NCBI GenBank assembly: GCA_030679995.1
Contig: JAUXSK010000004.1
Location: 1 to 42,314, forward strand
Reading direction: 5' to 3'
Source: Candidatus Moraniibacteriota bacterium
GTDB taxonomy: Bacteria; Patescibacteriota; Minisyncoccia; Moranbacterales; UBA2206
DNA: 42,314 nucleotides
Position numbers and translations under genes: made by a program
Shown: one piece after another, positions 33,215 through 42,170 of the stretch
How positions within the stretch are numbered: the stretch's first letter is position 1
Layout: each line of letters begins with the position of its first letter
Notes under the pieces: model-generated
Database searches by the model: none
Told to the model about the DNA's origin: nothing
The model's input: the letters and a program-made list of their open reading frames with translations, nothing else

Positions 33215-33818
33215 ATAATTCCCCAAATTTAATATAGTAATTTTCAATTTCCAGTCCTGATTTTTCTAATTCATCTTTGAAATTTTCTTCCGTGTATTCA
33301 ATGTAGTGCGTGCTGTCTAAGCGGTATTCAAAGCCGTTTTCTTTTTTGTAAACAGAAAGCCAATCGCGGGTCAGTAGGGGGACGCGAATAAGAATTTTCG
33401 GGGCGAGGTTTTTGATCTTTGAAAGGAATTCGATTCTGTTTTTGATGTGCTCCAAAACATTGGAAAGGATGATGACGTCGAATTTTTCTTGGAAATTGAA
33501 GTTTGTGGCATCACCCCTGATATATTCCAAATTTTCATGGCTGAATTTCTCCCGGGCGATTTCGATATTGTTTTTTACGATATCTATGGCAATGACTCTT
33601 TTGGATTTTTGACTTAGGTCATAGGCGACCGCTCCATTGCCACAGCCGATATCCAAAACGGTGTCATTTTCCGATACATTGTCCAGAAAAAATTTGTGGT
33701 AATTTAGGATTTTGTGCTTGGGATGCAGGCCGTTATTTTCGCGCACCACTAAAGCACTGATCGCTTTATAAGAAATGTTATGCATCCAGATAAAAATTTT
33801 TAGAGCAGCTTTAATCAT
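33192..33818 (-). CDS. class I SAM-dependent methyltransferase
   Basis: 208 residues. Motif I TVLDIGCGNGAVAYDLS is around 53-69, then VIAIDIVKNNIEIAREKF, YIRGDATNF, FDVIILSNVLEHIKNR. It is a small soluble methyltransferase that probably modifies a sugar of the glycan. It overlaps the methyltransferase gene upstream of it by 8 bp and the GT4 gene downstream by 23 bp, so the three are tightly coupled. Confidence 0.86.
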   Translation of the reverse strand: MIKAALKIFIWMHNISYKAISALVVRENNGLHPKHKILNYHKFFLDNVSENDTVLDIGCGNGAVAYDLSQKSKRVIAIDIVKNNIEIAREKFSHENLEYIRGDATNFNFQEKFDVIILSNVLEHIKNRIEFLSKIKNLAPKILIRVPLLTRDWLSVYKKENGFEYRLDSTHYIEYTEENFKDELEKSGLEIENYYIKFGELYATIKQN

Positions 33819-34614
33819 TTTTTTTAAAAACCAATAATATTGAATGGCTACTAAATGAATAAAAAAATTTTGAAATTGAAAATGAAATTATTTTGCAAAA
33901 TATATTCCTACTGTCATATATCTTTTGCAGGGGATTTTTCATAAAATTCACTTCGTCTTTTAATCCCTTTATGCCATCAAACGGTTTCTTGCTAACCAGG
34001 GAGAATCCCGACAACTCAAATTTTTCGATGACTTTTTTATGGTCGAGTGCAAATTGATAGAACGTTTCTTTATTGAAATTGTTTTCTTGAAATTTGGGAT
34101 ATTTTCCATGTTTAGCCTTGAATTTCCTAAGAGGGGACATGTAGGGAAAGGTAAGAAATAAATACCCCCCGGGTTTTATGACGCGCCTCATCTCACTTGC
34201 TATTTTAGCATAACTATCAAAAAAATGTTCAATGACGCCAAGCGACCAGTAGCCATCGAAAAAATTATCAGGGAAATCTAATTTTTCTACATTTCCGTAG
34301 CTTACTTTGAGTCTGGGCATAATTTTGTTTATTTTTTCAATCGTTTTTCGGGCGTAATCGATGCCATAGGCATCATAGCCATTGAGTTGTAGAGAATAAA
34401 CAAATTGACCCTTTCCGCAACCTCCCTCGAGAATGCGCTTGTTTTTGGGAATGGGTATAAAATTTTTAGTTATTTTTGAAATAAATCTGTCATTCTTGCC
34501 GTTTTTTATTTCAGTTAATAAATGGTCACTCTCCCAATGAGCATCCCAAAAATCAGCCGAAGCTTCGGTGTTTATGAAAACGAGACAGTTATTTTTTTTG
34601 TCGAAATATTTCAT
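33811..34614 (-). CDS. class I SAM-dependent methyltransferase
   Basis: 267 residues. It has RILEGGCGKGQFVYSLQLNGYDAYGIDYARKTIEKI (motif I and II), NVEKLDFPDNFFDGYWSLGVIEHFFD and MRRVIKPGGYLFLTFPYMSP, the standard Methyltransf_11 arrangement. The C-terminal region is basic and aromatic and includes ISFSISKFFYSFSS, which may be hydrophobic enough to touch the membrane. It overlaps the GT4 gene upstream by 4 bp and the next methyltransferase by 8 bp. The target is unknown. Confidence 0.86.
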   Translation of the reverse strand: MKYFDKKNNCLVFINTEASADFWDAHWESDHLLTEIKNGKNDRFISKITKNFIPIPKNKRILEGGCGKGQFVYSLQLNGYDAYGIDYARKTIEKINKIMPRLKVSYGNVEKLDFPDNFFDGYWSLGVIEHFFDSYAKIASEMRRVIKPGGYLFLTFPYMSPLRKFKAKHGKYPKFQENNFNKETFYQFALDHKKVIEKFELSGFSLVSKKPFDGIKGLKDEVNFMKNPLQKIYDSRNIFCKIISFSISKFFYSFSSHSILLVFKKND

Positions 34615-35696
34615 TTGTATAGAGTTAATTCATTTCTCATTATTTTTTCTATGCTATATGTATTTCTAATGGAATTTCTAGCATTCGATGCGATTTTTTC
34701 TTTAAGTGGTTTGTTGTTTAATAAATCATTGAGTTTACTTGCGATGGAGGTCGTATCGGTGCCGCATAACAAACCATTCACACTGTCGATTATTAGATTA
34801 TTAATCCCTTCGATGTTACTTGCGATTACTGGCAGTCCACAGCTCATCGCTTCAAGAATGGCTTTGGGGTTTCCCTCGTAGAGGGACGGTTGCATATAAA
34901 TATCAGCTTCATTGTATATTTTTGGCAGTTCGGAATTCGGAATATTTCCAATGAGTTCCAGGTCTAAGCTGAGCTTTTTAGCTAGTTGTAAAATTTCATT
35001 TTCTAATTCTCCTTTGCCGACTATTTTTAATTTAATACCTCGTAAACCGCTAAGCGCCCTAAGTAAGTTAAAAATGTTTTTTTCCCTATTGAGCCTTCCT
35101 ACGAATAATATCCGTATCGGACCTCCTAGGGAATTATTTTTTTCAATCGGCCTGAATAATTCCGTATCTATGCTGTTGGGTATTACGAATATATTTTTTG
35201 TTTTGTATTTTTTTTGTATATAATCAGCCTGAGCCTTTGTTGTGACTATCGAAACATCAGAAAATTTATAAGCAATGTGTTCAAATATTCTAGTTAGAAA
35301 TTTCTTTATACCTTTTCTGCCAAACAGGCTTTCAGTGTAGCCAGTCCGGATTACTAGTTTTTTTTGAAAAAAAATTTTTGCCAGAACCGCGCTCCAACTT
35401 CCCAGCATTTGGTTTGTTTTTAGCCAGTAGCAATTTCGCAGCTGCTTTTTGTGCGCAAATGGAATGAGGAGGGAATAGAATGGATTGGGAATGGGGTACT
35501 TTTTTTGCAAAATTATGATATTTTTTGGCAGTGCATCCTGAAATTTCAAATCGTCGATCCCATAGGTAATAAAATATATTTTATTAAAATGATTAAGAAA
35601 TCTTTTGTAGATATTCAACTCGCGATCAATATTGCCGTTTGCAAACCAATCTTCGAGAGAGATACCGTATGTGAAAAATAGAGCGAGGTTTTTCAT
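34611..35696 (-). CDS. GT4-family glycosyltransferase
   Basis: 361 residues with a full set of GT4 marks: RILFVGRLNREKNIFNLLRAL, LKIVGKGELENEILQLAKKL, and the donor site YMQPSLYEGNPKAILEAMSCGLPVIASNIEGINNLI. The N-terminal domain lacks the glycine-rich loop of some relatives. Its start codon shares one base with the upstream GT2 gene's stop region (35696), and its stop overlaps the next methyltransferase by 4 bp. Donor and acceptor are unknown. Confidence 0.9.
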   Translation of the reverse strand: MKNLALFFTYGISLEDWFANGNIDRELNIYKRFLNHFNKIYFITYGIDDLKFQDALPKNIIILQKKYPIPNPFYSLLIPFAHKKQLRNCYWLKTNQMLGSWSAVLAKIFFQKKLVIRTGYTESLFGRKGIKKFLTRIFEHIAYKFSDVSIVTTKAQADYIQKKYKTKNIFVIPNSIDTELFRPIEKNNSLGGPIRILFVGRLNREKNIFNLLRALSGLRGIKLKIVGKGELENEILQLAKKLSLDLELIGNIPNSELPKIYNEADIYMQPSLYEGNPKAILEAMSCGLPVIASNIEGINNLIIDSVNGLLCGTDTTSIASKLNDLLNNKPLKEKIASNARNSIRNTYSIEKIMRNELTLYK

Positions 35697-36490
35697 TATA
35701 TTTTGTGTAATAAAAAGCGCTTAAGTCGATGGGGGATCAAGGCGACTATTAACGCCCTGAGAATATAAATTGAATAAAAAATGCTATAGCCGTATTTGGT
35801 TATAGCGAGCCATCGGGCCTTGATGGCAAACCATTCCTGCTCTTTCGAGTTTTGGTAAGATATACTCTTGTTTCCTAGCCTGTATTTTAGCACATATTGG
35901 GGCTGATAGGATAGCTTAAACTTTTTGCTGATGATTCGCAGTAGAAATTCATAATCCTGGGCTCTTTTGAAGCTTTCGTTGTATAATTCTCCAAATACAG
36001 ACCTTTTTCCAAATAGAGTGCTGTGTGTGAAAAAATTTCCTTTCAAGAGGGTTTTGGGGAGATTTTGGGTCATGAACGATGGTATTGTGGCCGTTTTCTT
36101 CAATTGCCTGCCTCGTGTATCAATTATTTCGCAAGCAGATCCTATGATGTCAGCGCCATTGTTAAGTAAGAAATTTAACTGATTTTCTAATCTATTAGGG
36201 AAAGCTATGTCGTCACTATCCATACGGGCAATATATTCTCCTTGAGCATTTTTTATTCCTAAATTGAGTGATTTGGTCAATCCGATATTATGCGAGTTCT
36301 TTATCAGCTTGATTCTGGAGTCTTGCGATGTGTAACTTTCCAGTACCTCGGCATTTTCCTTATCAGATCCGTCATCTATTATGATGAATTCAAAATCAGC
36401 ATCGGTTTGCGCTAGGATACTTTCAATCGATTGGATTAAGAACCGTTCTTCCTGGTTATATATTGACATTAGGACGGATATTTTAGGCAT
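35696..36490 (-). CDS. GT2-family glycosyltransferase
   Basis: 264 residues, GT-A fold: ISVLMSIYNQEERFLIQSIESILAQT at the N-terminus, FIIIDDGSDKENAEVLE, NIGLTKSLNLGIKNAQGEYIARMDSDDIAFPNRLENQ (the DxDD metal motif) and FKRAQDYEFLLRI as the acceptor-side acidic block. It resembles the lipopolysaccharide/capsule transferases that work on membrane-linked acceptors. It lies four bases downstream of the GT-C-like gene and one base upstream of a GT4 gene. Confidence 0.9.
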   Translation of the reverse strand: MPKISVLMSIYNQEERFLIQSIESILAQTDADFEFIIIDDGSDKENAEVLESYTSQDSRIKLIKNSHNIGLTKSLNLGIKNAQGEYIARMDSDDIAFPNRLENQLNFLLNNGADIIGSACEIIDTRGRQLKKTATIPSFMTQNLPKTLLKGNFFTHSTLFGKRSVFGELYNESFKRAQDYEFLLRIISKKFKLSYQPQYVLKYRLGNKSISYQNSKEQEWFAIKARWLAITKYGYSIFYSIYILRALIVALIPHRLKRFLLHKI

Positions 36491-36494
36491 AAAA

Positions 36495-38777
36495 TTAAAT
36501 CCCGATTATTTTTTTATAAAAATCAATAAAGAAAATATTAAAGAATATTGAATTTAGAATGAGTAAAAAAATGACAGATATGATGATGATAGCATCATTT
36601 TTAGATCGAAATATCAAAACTGAGTTTATTTGATGTTTTATTTTGTTGTGTAATAAGAATAATATATAAATGATAATTAGCGCAATTAGGCAAAATAGGG
36701 AAAAAATTGTCAAAAATCCTTGTCGTGAGACGGTCTGGTAAGAAAAGTTGTTATTTGTAATCCTTCCATAGACCGATACTTCATTCAGGCTGTATTCTCG
36801 GAGATTCTTGCGATCGATGTTTATGCCAGATGTACTGAGAAGGAATGTGGATGATTTAAGGCGTAATCCGATATGGGAATCAGACGGGCGGATGGGTATT
36901 TCTTTCAGATTGATGATGTTTGAAGAAAATCCCCCGGCATTTTTAGCACGTAATCCTTCATATTTAATCCCGATTATTTCATTGGAATTGAAAACAGCGA
37001 ATTCTTTGATTTTTGCTTCTTCGTTTTGTGTTATCTCGATAGACCAGTTTTTGAGCTTATCTCCAGAAATTATTTTTTCTGAGATTTTTTGTAAAAAAGT
37101 ATCTGCACACGCAGGATTGTCGTAACAATCAATTAATGATGAGTTTGAGACTGGCGTTTGTTTTCCAGAGGGATCAAAACGGAAAATGCTTAAGTGTAAG
37201 TGGGGCTTTATAAATTCGCCTAGGTTTTTAAAATATCCGGAATTCTGATATAGATCGAGATTCTTATTGGTGGTCACTCCTATGTCGTTTCCGCTGCGAT
37301 CAATTTTTTCATGATCGAAGATGATATATTTTATCTTAGCTTGATTTAGGTGGGATACTAGTTTATTTTCATCTTCTGTTGAAAAGAGAAAGTCATTGCG
37401 AAATAAAACCGAATCAGTATGCAGCGTGTCGAATGTTGATCCATTGGATAAAAAAATAGTTTTTGCGCTTAATTCAGGATGCGTAAGGTATATTTCTTCG
37501 AGTGAATCTTTTTTTGTAGTATCGTCTTGATAATTCCGTAAAATCGTATTTTCTAGAATAATGGGAATGCTTGCGGTCAGAAAGGAAAATAAAATAACAA
37601 TGGAAAAGAATTTTTTTCCGACGGGATTTTTCACCCGAGTTATTAATATATCAAAAATGATAGCGGTTAGTAGTAGTGAGGGAAAAATAAGCATCAGAGA
37701 GAATCTATAGGCAAGAGTATCGATGTGTAAGATAAGATCCAATTTGCTTCCGGCATATGTCGTCATCCAGACTATCAGTAGCGGTAGGTGACTTAAAAAA
37801 TATCGTTTCGTGCATATGAGTATTATGGATAATCCTAAGAAGATCATCATTATAATTGGAAACCCGGGTAAGCGGTATTCAAACAAAATTCTGAATAATT
37901 TGAAAGTAGAGTTTTTTAAGTCGTTTAAAAATATGGTAACTTCCTCTGAAATATCGGGGGTGATTGCTGGTTGGTTTGCTGGAGCAGGTTTATTTTCGGC
38001 ATTGCTCAGGCTGAATATTTTTTGATAGTCACCAACTCCCACATTTTGAGAATACATCTTGGCCAAATAGGGAGCTTGAATTGCCAATGCGAAGATGCCT
38101 ATGAGGAGGGTTGTCGATAGGATTTTTTTTAGATCGTTTGTTTTTGTTATTGATTTAGCTGGAAAAGTATAAAAATTGAGGGTGAATAGTGAGATGGTTA
38201 TAATTGAAAATATTGAAACCAGACTAAAGTCAATAATCACAGCTGGCAATATATGGGCATAAATCACCAATCCGATCAAGAGGGAGGCAATTACCACTTC
38301 TTTTTTATTAAGACTGCTTTGTCTGAATAATTTCAGTATGTAATATAGCGCTCCGAGAAAAAACAGAGTGGCAAAGTGGTTTCTTAGGAGATTATCTTCG
38401 ATTGAGAAAAAAGAAAAAGAAAAATTGAGAATGATTACGAAGGCAAGCGCTATATGTTCATTTTTTGCGAATAACTTCAATAATTTATAAAACACATATA
38501 GTCCGACAACCGTAATTGTATTTTTTAAGATAATAATGGACCAAAGTGGACCGGTTATCTTTGCTAAAAAATAACTTACGGTAATAAAAAAAGGCTCGAC
38601 CCTGGCGCTGTGGATGCTTTGAGGAAAATTTTTAATAAAATCCAGATAAGCTATATTGGTTGAATATTCTCGGGACAATCCTTTGCTGTAAAATAAAAAT
38701 AGATTAGCTAACAAACAAGCCAATATCACTAGAAAAATATCCCGATTATTTCGTATGAATTTTTGAATATGCTTCAT
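36495..38777 (-). CDS. large polytopic membrane protein, GT-C-like
   Basis: 760 residues. About ten transmembrane helices in the first 430 residues, an outer domain (about 440-680), and one to two helices at the end. The early outer loop with SARVEPFFITVSYFLAKITG and the overall plan resemble GT-C or O-antigen-type membrane glycosyltransferases, but I see no catalytic motif I would call with confidence. The outer domain has FDHEKIDRSGNDIG and Cys-containing stretches. Its start overlaps the upstream GT4 gene by 32 bp. It could be a polymerase, a ligase or a lipid-sugar-dependent transferase; the position in the locus fits any of these. Confidence 0.72.
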   Translation of the reverse strand: MKHIQKFIRNNRDIFLVILACLLANLFLFYSKGLSREYSTNIAYLDFIKNFPQSIHSARVEPFFITVSYFLAKITGPLWSIIILKNTITVVGLYVFYKLLKLFAKNEHIALAFVIILNFSFSFFSIEDNLLRNHFATLFFLGALYYILKLFRQSSLNKKEVVIASLLIGLVIYAHILPAVIIDFSLVSIFSIITISLFTLNFYTFPAKSITKTNDLKKILSTTLLIGIFALAIQAPYLAKMYSQNVGVGDYQKIFSLSNAENKPAPANQPAITPDISEEVTIFLNDLKNSTFKLFRILFEYRLPGFPIIMMIFLGLSIILICTKRYFLSHLPLLIVWMTTYAGSKLDLILHIDTLAYRFSLMLIFPSLLLTAIIFDILITRVKNPVGKKFFSIVILFSFLTASIPIILENTILRNYQDDTTKKDSLEEIYLTHPELSAKTIFLSNGSTFDTLHTDSVLFRNDFLFSTEDENKLVSHLNQAKIKYIIFDHEKIDRSGNDIGVTTNKNLDLYQNSGYFKNLGEFIKPHLHLSIFRFDPSGKQTPVSNSSLIDCYDNPACADTFLQKISEKIISGDKLKNWSIEITQNEEAKIKEFAVFNSNEIIGIKYEGLRAKNAGGFSSNIINLKEIPIRPSDSHIGLRLKSSTFLLSTSGINIDRKNLREYSLNEVSVYGRITNNNFSYQTVSRQGFLTIFSLFCLIALIIIYILFLLHNKIKHQINSVLIFRSKNDAIIIISVIFLLILNSIFFNIFFIDFYKKIIGI

Positions 38778-39891
38778 AAGTCTTTTCCGCTACATCTTTC
38801 CATGTATATTTTTCCATAACTAAATTATATCCTGCAATACCCATCGCTTTTAAATTATCAGAGCTAATAGCCTGGCTCAGTTTGTCGGTAATTTTAGGAA
38901 CATCGCCACTTTCGGATAGGAAGCCATTTTCACCTTCCCTGATCAAATGAGGAATTTCTCCTACCTTGGTTGCTAGGACAGGAACTTTCATCGCCCAAGC
39001 CTCCAAAATAGTTAGCGGAAACCCTTCACTGAGAGAGGGTAATATGAACAAATCAGCCATTGCATACTCTTCCAATAAATCTTGGTCGATTTTTTTGCCT
39101 TTAAAAAAAACGATATTATCCAAATTTAATTTTTTTGCCAACACTTTTAAATTTTTTTCATCATATCCATAGCCGACTAAATGTAACTGAATTTTTTTCT
39201 TAATTGAATCTGATAGCTGGCCTACTGCTTGTAGCAATATGTCGACTCCCTTTATTTTGTCCAATCTGCCAACAAACAATATTCTAAAGATGCCTGGATT
39301 TTTTTCGGAGCTTAATTTTTTAGATGTATTTTCAAATTTTTCAATCGCTACGCCGTTGGGAATTATCAAGGGGTAATTTACGTTCTTGTATCCTAGGAAT
39401 TTTTTTGTAACTGAAATTTCTAAATCGTATCTTAACTGAGTCATCAAAAATTTTTCAATATAATAATATGGATTTTTTTCTCCCACATCTAAGAAATTTG
39501 AGCCGTGCACGGTATAAACAATAGGAATTTTCAAAATTTTATTCAGAATTTTTCCTGGAATTCCAGGAAGATTCGCATGGGCGTGGATAATGTCATAATT
39601 TTCTGCGTTATGATTTTTTTTGATTTCTTGGATAACTTCAAATATCCAAAAAATCCTATCTTTCAAAGAATGAAAATTCTTTATTTTCCCAGTTCTGATT
39701 ATCCTCAGGTCGCCATTCTTGAATTTTTCAACATGATTTTGTATTTGATCCTTTTCATCTCTTAGATTCATAGTGTATACATCTATTTTGCAGCCGTGAT
39801 TTCCTACTAGTTTTTTTGAAAGTTCAAGAACATGGACTTGCCCGCCGCCCCAAATTGGTTCCCAAGCTTCTATTATCATGGCTATTTTCAT
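38746..39891 (-). CDS. GT4-family glycosyltransferase
   Basis: 381 residues. It has the acceptor loop IIEAWEPIWGGGQVHVLELSKKL near the N-terminus, IVYTVHGSNFLDV, FRILFVGRLDKIKGVDILLQAVG, LHLVGYGYDEKNL and the donor motif LPSLSEGFPLTILEAWAMKVPVLATKVGEIPHLI with both Glu residues. This is a canonical GT4 protein. It overlaps its upstream GT4 neighbour by 4 bp (ATGA type) and the GT-C-like gene by 32 bp. Confidence 0.92.
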   Translation of the reverse strand: MKIAMIIEAWEPIWGGGQVHVLELSKKLVGNHGCKIDVYTMNLRDEKDQIQNHVEKFKNGDLRIIRTGKIKNFHSLKDRIFWIFEVIQEIKKNHNAENYDIIHAHANLPGIPGKILNKILKIPIVYTVHGSNFLDVGEKNPYYYIEKFLMTQLRYDLEISVTKKFLGYKNVNYPLIIPNGVAIEKFENTSKKLSSEKNPGIFRILFVGRLDKIKGVDILLQAVGQLSDSIKKKIQLHLVGYGYDEKNLKVLAKKLNLDNIVFFKGKKIDQDLLEEYAMADLFILPSLSEGFPLTILEAWAMKVPVLATKVGEIPHLIREGENGFLSESGDVPKITDKLSQAISSDNLKAMGIAGYNLVMEKYTWKDVAEKTYEAYSKIHTK

Positions 39892-41000
39892 AGAAGTTCT
39901 CGGTATATAATTTCTATCTTATTTACAGAATCATTCCAATTGAATTTTTTTGTTCGGATAGTTTCGAACTTGCCTTCGGTTGCTAATAATATTTTTTCAG
40001 CTAAATCGTCGGAGTTGCCACTTTCAAAAAATAATACCTTTCCACTTGCAACTTCTGGAAGTGAATCGGCATTGCTGACGATTAGCGGAACATCCAAGGC
40101 GGATATTTCAGCGGCAGTGAATCCAAATCCTTCTGTCAATGATGGCACTATGTATGCATAGGCAGCCTTTCTATATCCGGGAAGCTCCGGATATAGGAGT
40201 GAATCTTTGATTTTTACAATAGTTTGAAGGTTATATTTTTTAATCAAATTTTCAAACGCAAGCCTTTCGTCTGTTGGATCTTTGCTTAGGATAAATCCGA
40301 ATTTAAAATCTTTGGATAACGTGCTTTTTATTTTTTGGATTGCTTCAAGAAGCAAAAACACACCTTTGGTTTTTCCTGGCCGTCCATTATATAGGAATAT
40401 TTTGTCTGATTTTTTGAAACCCAGTAGGCCGGAAAGATCTTTTTTCTCAACTTCTGGATTCCAAATGGAATAATCAATGCCATGATAAATAAGTTCGATC
40501 TTTTTTTCTGGTATGCCAAGCTTAATCAAGTCATTTTGAGTGGATTGCGAGATGGCCTGCCAGAGGGAATATTTTTTTTTGATTACATATCGCTCAAAAA
40601 AAAGAAAACCCAACGCTTTAAGTGGATTTTTTTCGATAGCAAACCACTTATTCCCAAGAACTTCATGAACCATCAGGACACAGGGCTTCTTGAATTTTTT
40701 CGCTGCTTTTAGCGATGGAAGCGCGGCGGTAAAGGTCGTAGTATGTATCACATCCGCCCAGTCGGCGTATTTTTCAATTTTTTCTACGGATATGATCGGA
40801 TGGCCGAAAAGAGACTTGCAATCCAAGAAATCTATTTTCAGATTGCCGATATTTTTTTCTCCGGTAATTCCGCCTGAATTTGAAGTTGCGACGATGACGT
40901 CGTGGCCTTTGGCTGATAGTCCTTCGGCGTATTTTTCAAAAGCTATTTCAACGCCTCCGATGTGGGGCGGAAAGTGTTCGGTAATCAGGCAAATTTTCAT
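39888..41000 (-). CDS. GT4-family glycosyltransferase
   Basis: 370 residues, canonical GT4: CLITEHFPPHIGGVEIAFEKYAEGLSAKGHDV at the N-terminus, VIHTTTFTAALPSLKAA, IFLYNGRPGKTKGVFLLLEAIQKI, and VPSLTEGFGFTAAEISALDVPLIVSNADSLPEV with EGFGxxxxE. It lies seven bases after the DUF2304 gene and overlaps the next GT4 gene by 4 bp, so it is the third gene of the operon. The donor is unknown. Confidence 0.92.
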   Translation of the reverse strand: MKICLITEHFPPHIGGVEIAFEKYAEGLSAKGHDVIVATSNSGGITGEKNIGNLKIDFLDCKSLFGHPIISVEKIEKYADWADVIHTTTFTAALPSLKAAKKFKKPCVLMVHEVLGNKWFAIEKNPLKALGFLFFERYVIKKKYSLWQAISQSTQNDLIKLGIPEKKIELIYHGIDYSIWNPEVEKKDLSGLLGFKKSDKIFLYNGRPGKTKGVFLLLEAIQKIKSTLSKDFKFGFILSKDPTDERLAFENLIKKYNLQTIVKIKDSLLYPELPGYRKAAYAYIVPSLTEGFGFTAAEISALDVPLIVSNADSLPEVASGKVLFFESGNSDDLAEKILLATEGKFETIRTKKFNWNDSVNKIEIIYRELL

Positions 41001-41007
41001 AAGTTGC

Positions 41008-41346
41008 TTATTTAGACAATTTATCTTTATGGATTTTCTTCGACATTTCAGTCGCTAGTTTTGTAATGTCATTGTCGATATTGTCTAATTTTATGTATAG
41101 TCTGAATACGAGATAGAGAAGCGCGATTATCGATATGAAAAAAGCGGTGTCCGTCCCTCTGTTGATGCCCAGCGCGTGGGCAAGGTCATCGGATATTTTT
41201 GGGTTGAAAACGATCACTAAAATGCCGGTCCAAATAATCATCCAGAATATGAGCGATTGGAGGCTGAGCATGCGCTCTTTAAATCTCAATATTGCGCGGG
41301 AGGCGGCGAAAAAAATGAAGATGATAGTGAGTATTTTTATAATCAT
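41008..41346 (-). CDS. DUF2304 membrane protein
   Basis: 112 residues with three hydrophobic helices (about 2-20, 31-52, 66-85) and a charged C-terminal helix. The pattern W(M)IIWTGILVIVFNP, DLAHALGINRGTDTAFFISIIALLYLVF and a following LDNIDNDITKLATEM coiled tail is that of DUF2304. These proteins commonly sit beside DPM1-type transferases, as here, and are thought to assist them (from memory; exact role unknown). It starts one base after the GT2 gene. Confidence 0.82.
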   Translation of the reverse strand: MIIKILTIIFIFFAASRAILRFKERMLSLQSLIFWMIIWTGILVIVFNPKISDDLAHALGINRGTDTAFFISIIALLYLVFRLYIKLDNIDNDITKLATEMSKKIHKDKLSK

Positions 41347-41347
41347 A

Positions 41348-42046
41348 TCAGTTTGTCATTTTTCTAATTATTATTTTTATCCCCATCTTAATAAAGTGTA
41401 TATTCCTGTTAGTTCCCTTATGCATTGAATAATCGGAATAGATGATTTCCGTGGGAACTTCTTTATATTTAAGCTTCTTGGCTGTTATTTCGTCTATGAT
41501 ATCGGAGGCATGTTCCATTCCCCGATGGGATATTTTAATTGAATCAATGGCTTTTTTCCCAAGCGCCCTAAAGCCATTGTGCGTGTCAGTTAATTTTATT
41601 TTTGAAATCAGTCTTGTGAACAATATACCGATTTTTAAAACCGCTTTTCTCATAAACGGCATATGCCGCTTTTCTGACAAAAATCTTGATCCGAGCGTGA
41701 TATCAAATCCTTCTTTGAGAATAGGCTCAAGCAGATTTTGAATGTCTTTGGCTCTGTGTTGTCCGTCCGCATCAAAGGTTATGATGATATCGGGATTTTT
41801 ATTTTCTCGAAGATATTCGATTCCAGTCCGAAGGGCCGCACCTTGTCCGCGATTTATGATATGGTTTAAAACTTCCGCGCCGGAATCAAGCGAGACTTGT
41901 TCCGTATTGTCAGTACTGCCATCATTGACTACGAGGATTTTATGAAATCCTTCCTTTTTTAGTAAATGAATGACTCTTCCAATGCTCTGGCCCTCATTGA
42001 AGGCTGGAATTAATATGAATATTGTATGGAAATGGCTTATCGACAT
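41348..42046 (-). CDS. polyprenyl-phosphate hexose synthase-like GT2 (DPM1-type)
   Basis: 232 residues. It uses a nucleotide-sugar to glycosylate a polyprenyl phosphate on the cytoplasmic side, giving the donor for GT-C enzymes. It has IFILIPAFNEGQSIGRVI, KILVVNDGSTDNT, NHIINRGQGAALRTGIEY, FDADGQHRAKDIQNLL (DAD metal motif), LGSRFLSEK and LTDTHNGFRALG. These are DPM1/GtrB-type hallmarks. No transmembrane helices follow the catalytic domain, so it depends on a partner such as DUF2304 for membrane contact. It is the first gene of the operon and is read from the promoter at 42078-42106. Confidence 0.9.
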   Translation of the reverse strand: MSISHFHTIFILIPAFNEGQSIGRVIHLLKKEGFHKILVVNDGSTDNTEQVSLDSGAEVLNHIINRGQGAALRTGIEYLRENKNPDIIITFDADGQHRAKDIQNLLEPILKEGFDITLGSRFLSEKRHMPFMRKAVLKIGILFTRLISKIKLTDTHNGFRALGKKAIDSIKISHRGMEHASDIIDEITAKKLKYKEVPTEIIYSDYSMHKGTNRNIHFIKMGIKIIIRKMTN

Positions 42047-42077
42047 AGGATTGAATCAACATTTTTACATTTCTTTA

Positions 42078-42106
42078 ATTATAAGGCATTTGTAGGAGGG
42101 TAGCAA
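42078..42106 (-). promoter_or_regulatory. promoter of the 14-gene glycan operon
   Basis: On the minus strand, TTGCTA (42106-42101), 17-bp spacer, TATAAT (42083-42078); start near 42071, a leader of about 25 nt before ATG 42046. It lies immediately downstream of the preceding gene's terminator. No other good promoter was seen down to 28140, although the gaps at 31119-31153 and 32120-32164 could hide weak ones. Confidence 0.72.
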
Positions 42107-42118
42107 TAACAAATTTAA

Positions 42119-42150
42119 AAGGGGTCCGGCTATAGTAGCAGGAACCCCTT
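42119..42150 (-). terminator. terminator of the right-edge surface-protein gene
   Basis: On the minus strand, AAGGGGTTCC pairs with GGACCCCTT (one bulged T), followed by TTTTAAATTT. It separates the FG-GAP-type gene from the operon promoter. Confidence 0.65.
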
Positions 42151-42170
42151 GTTTGAGTTGAAAAAAGCTT

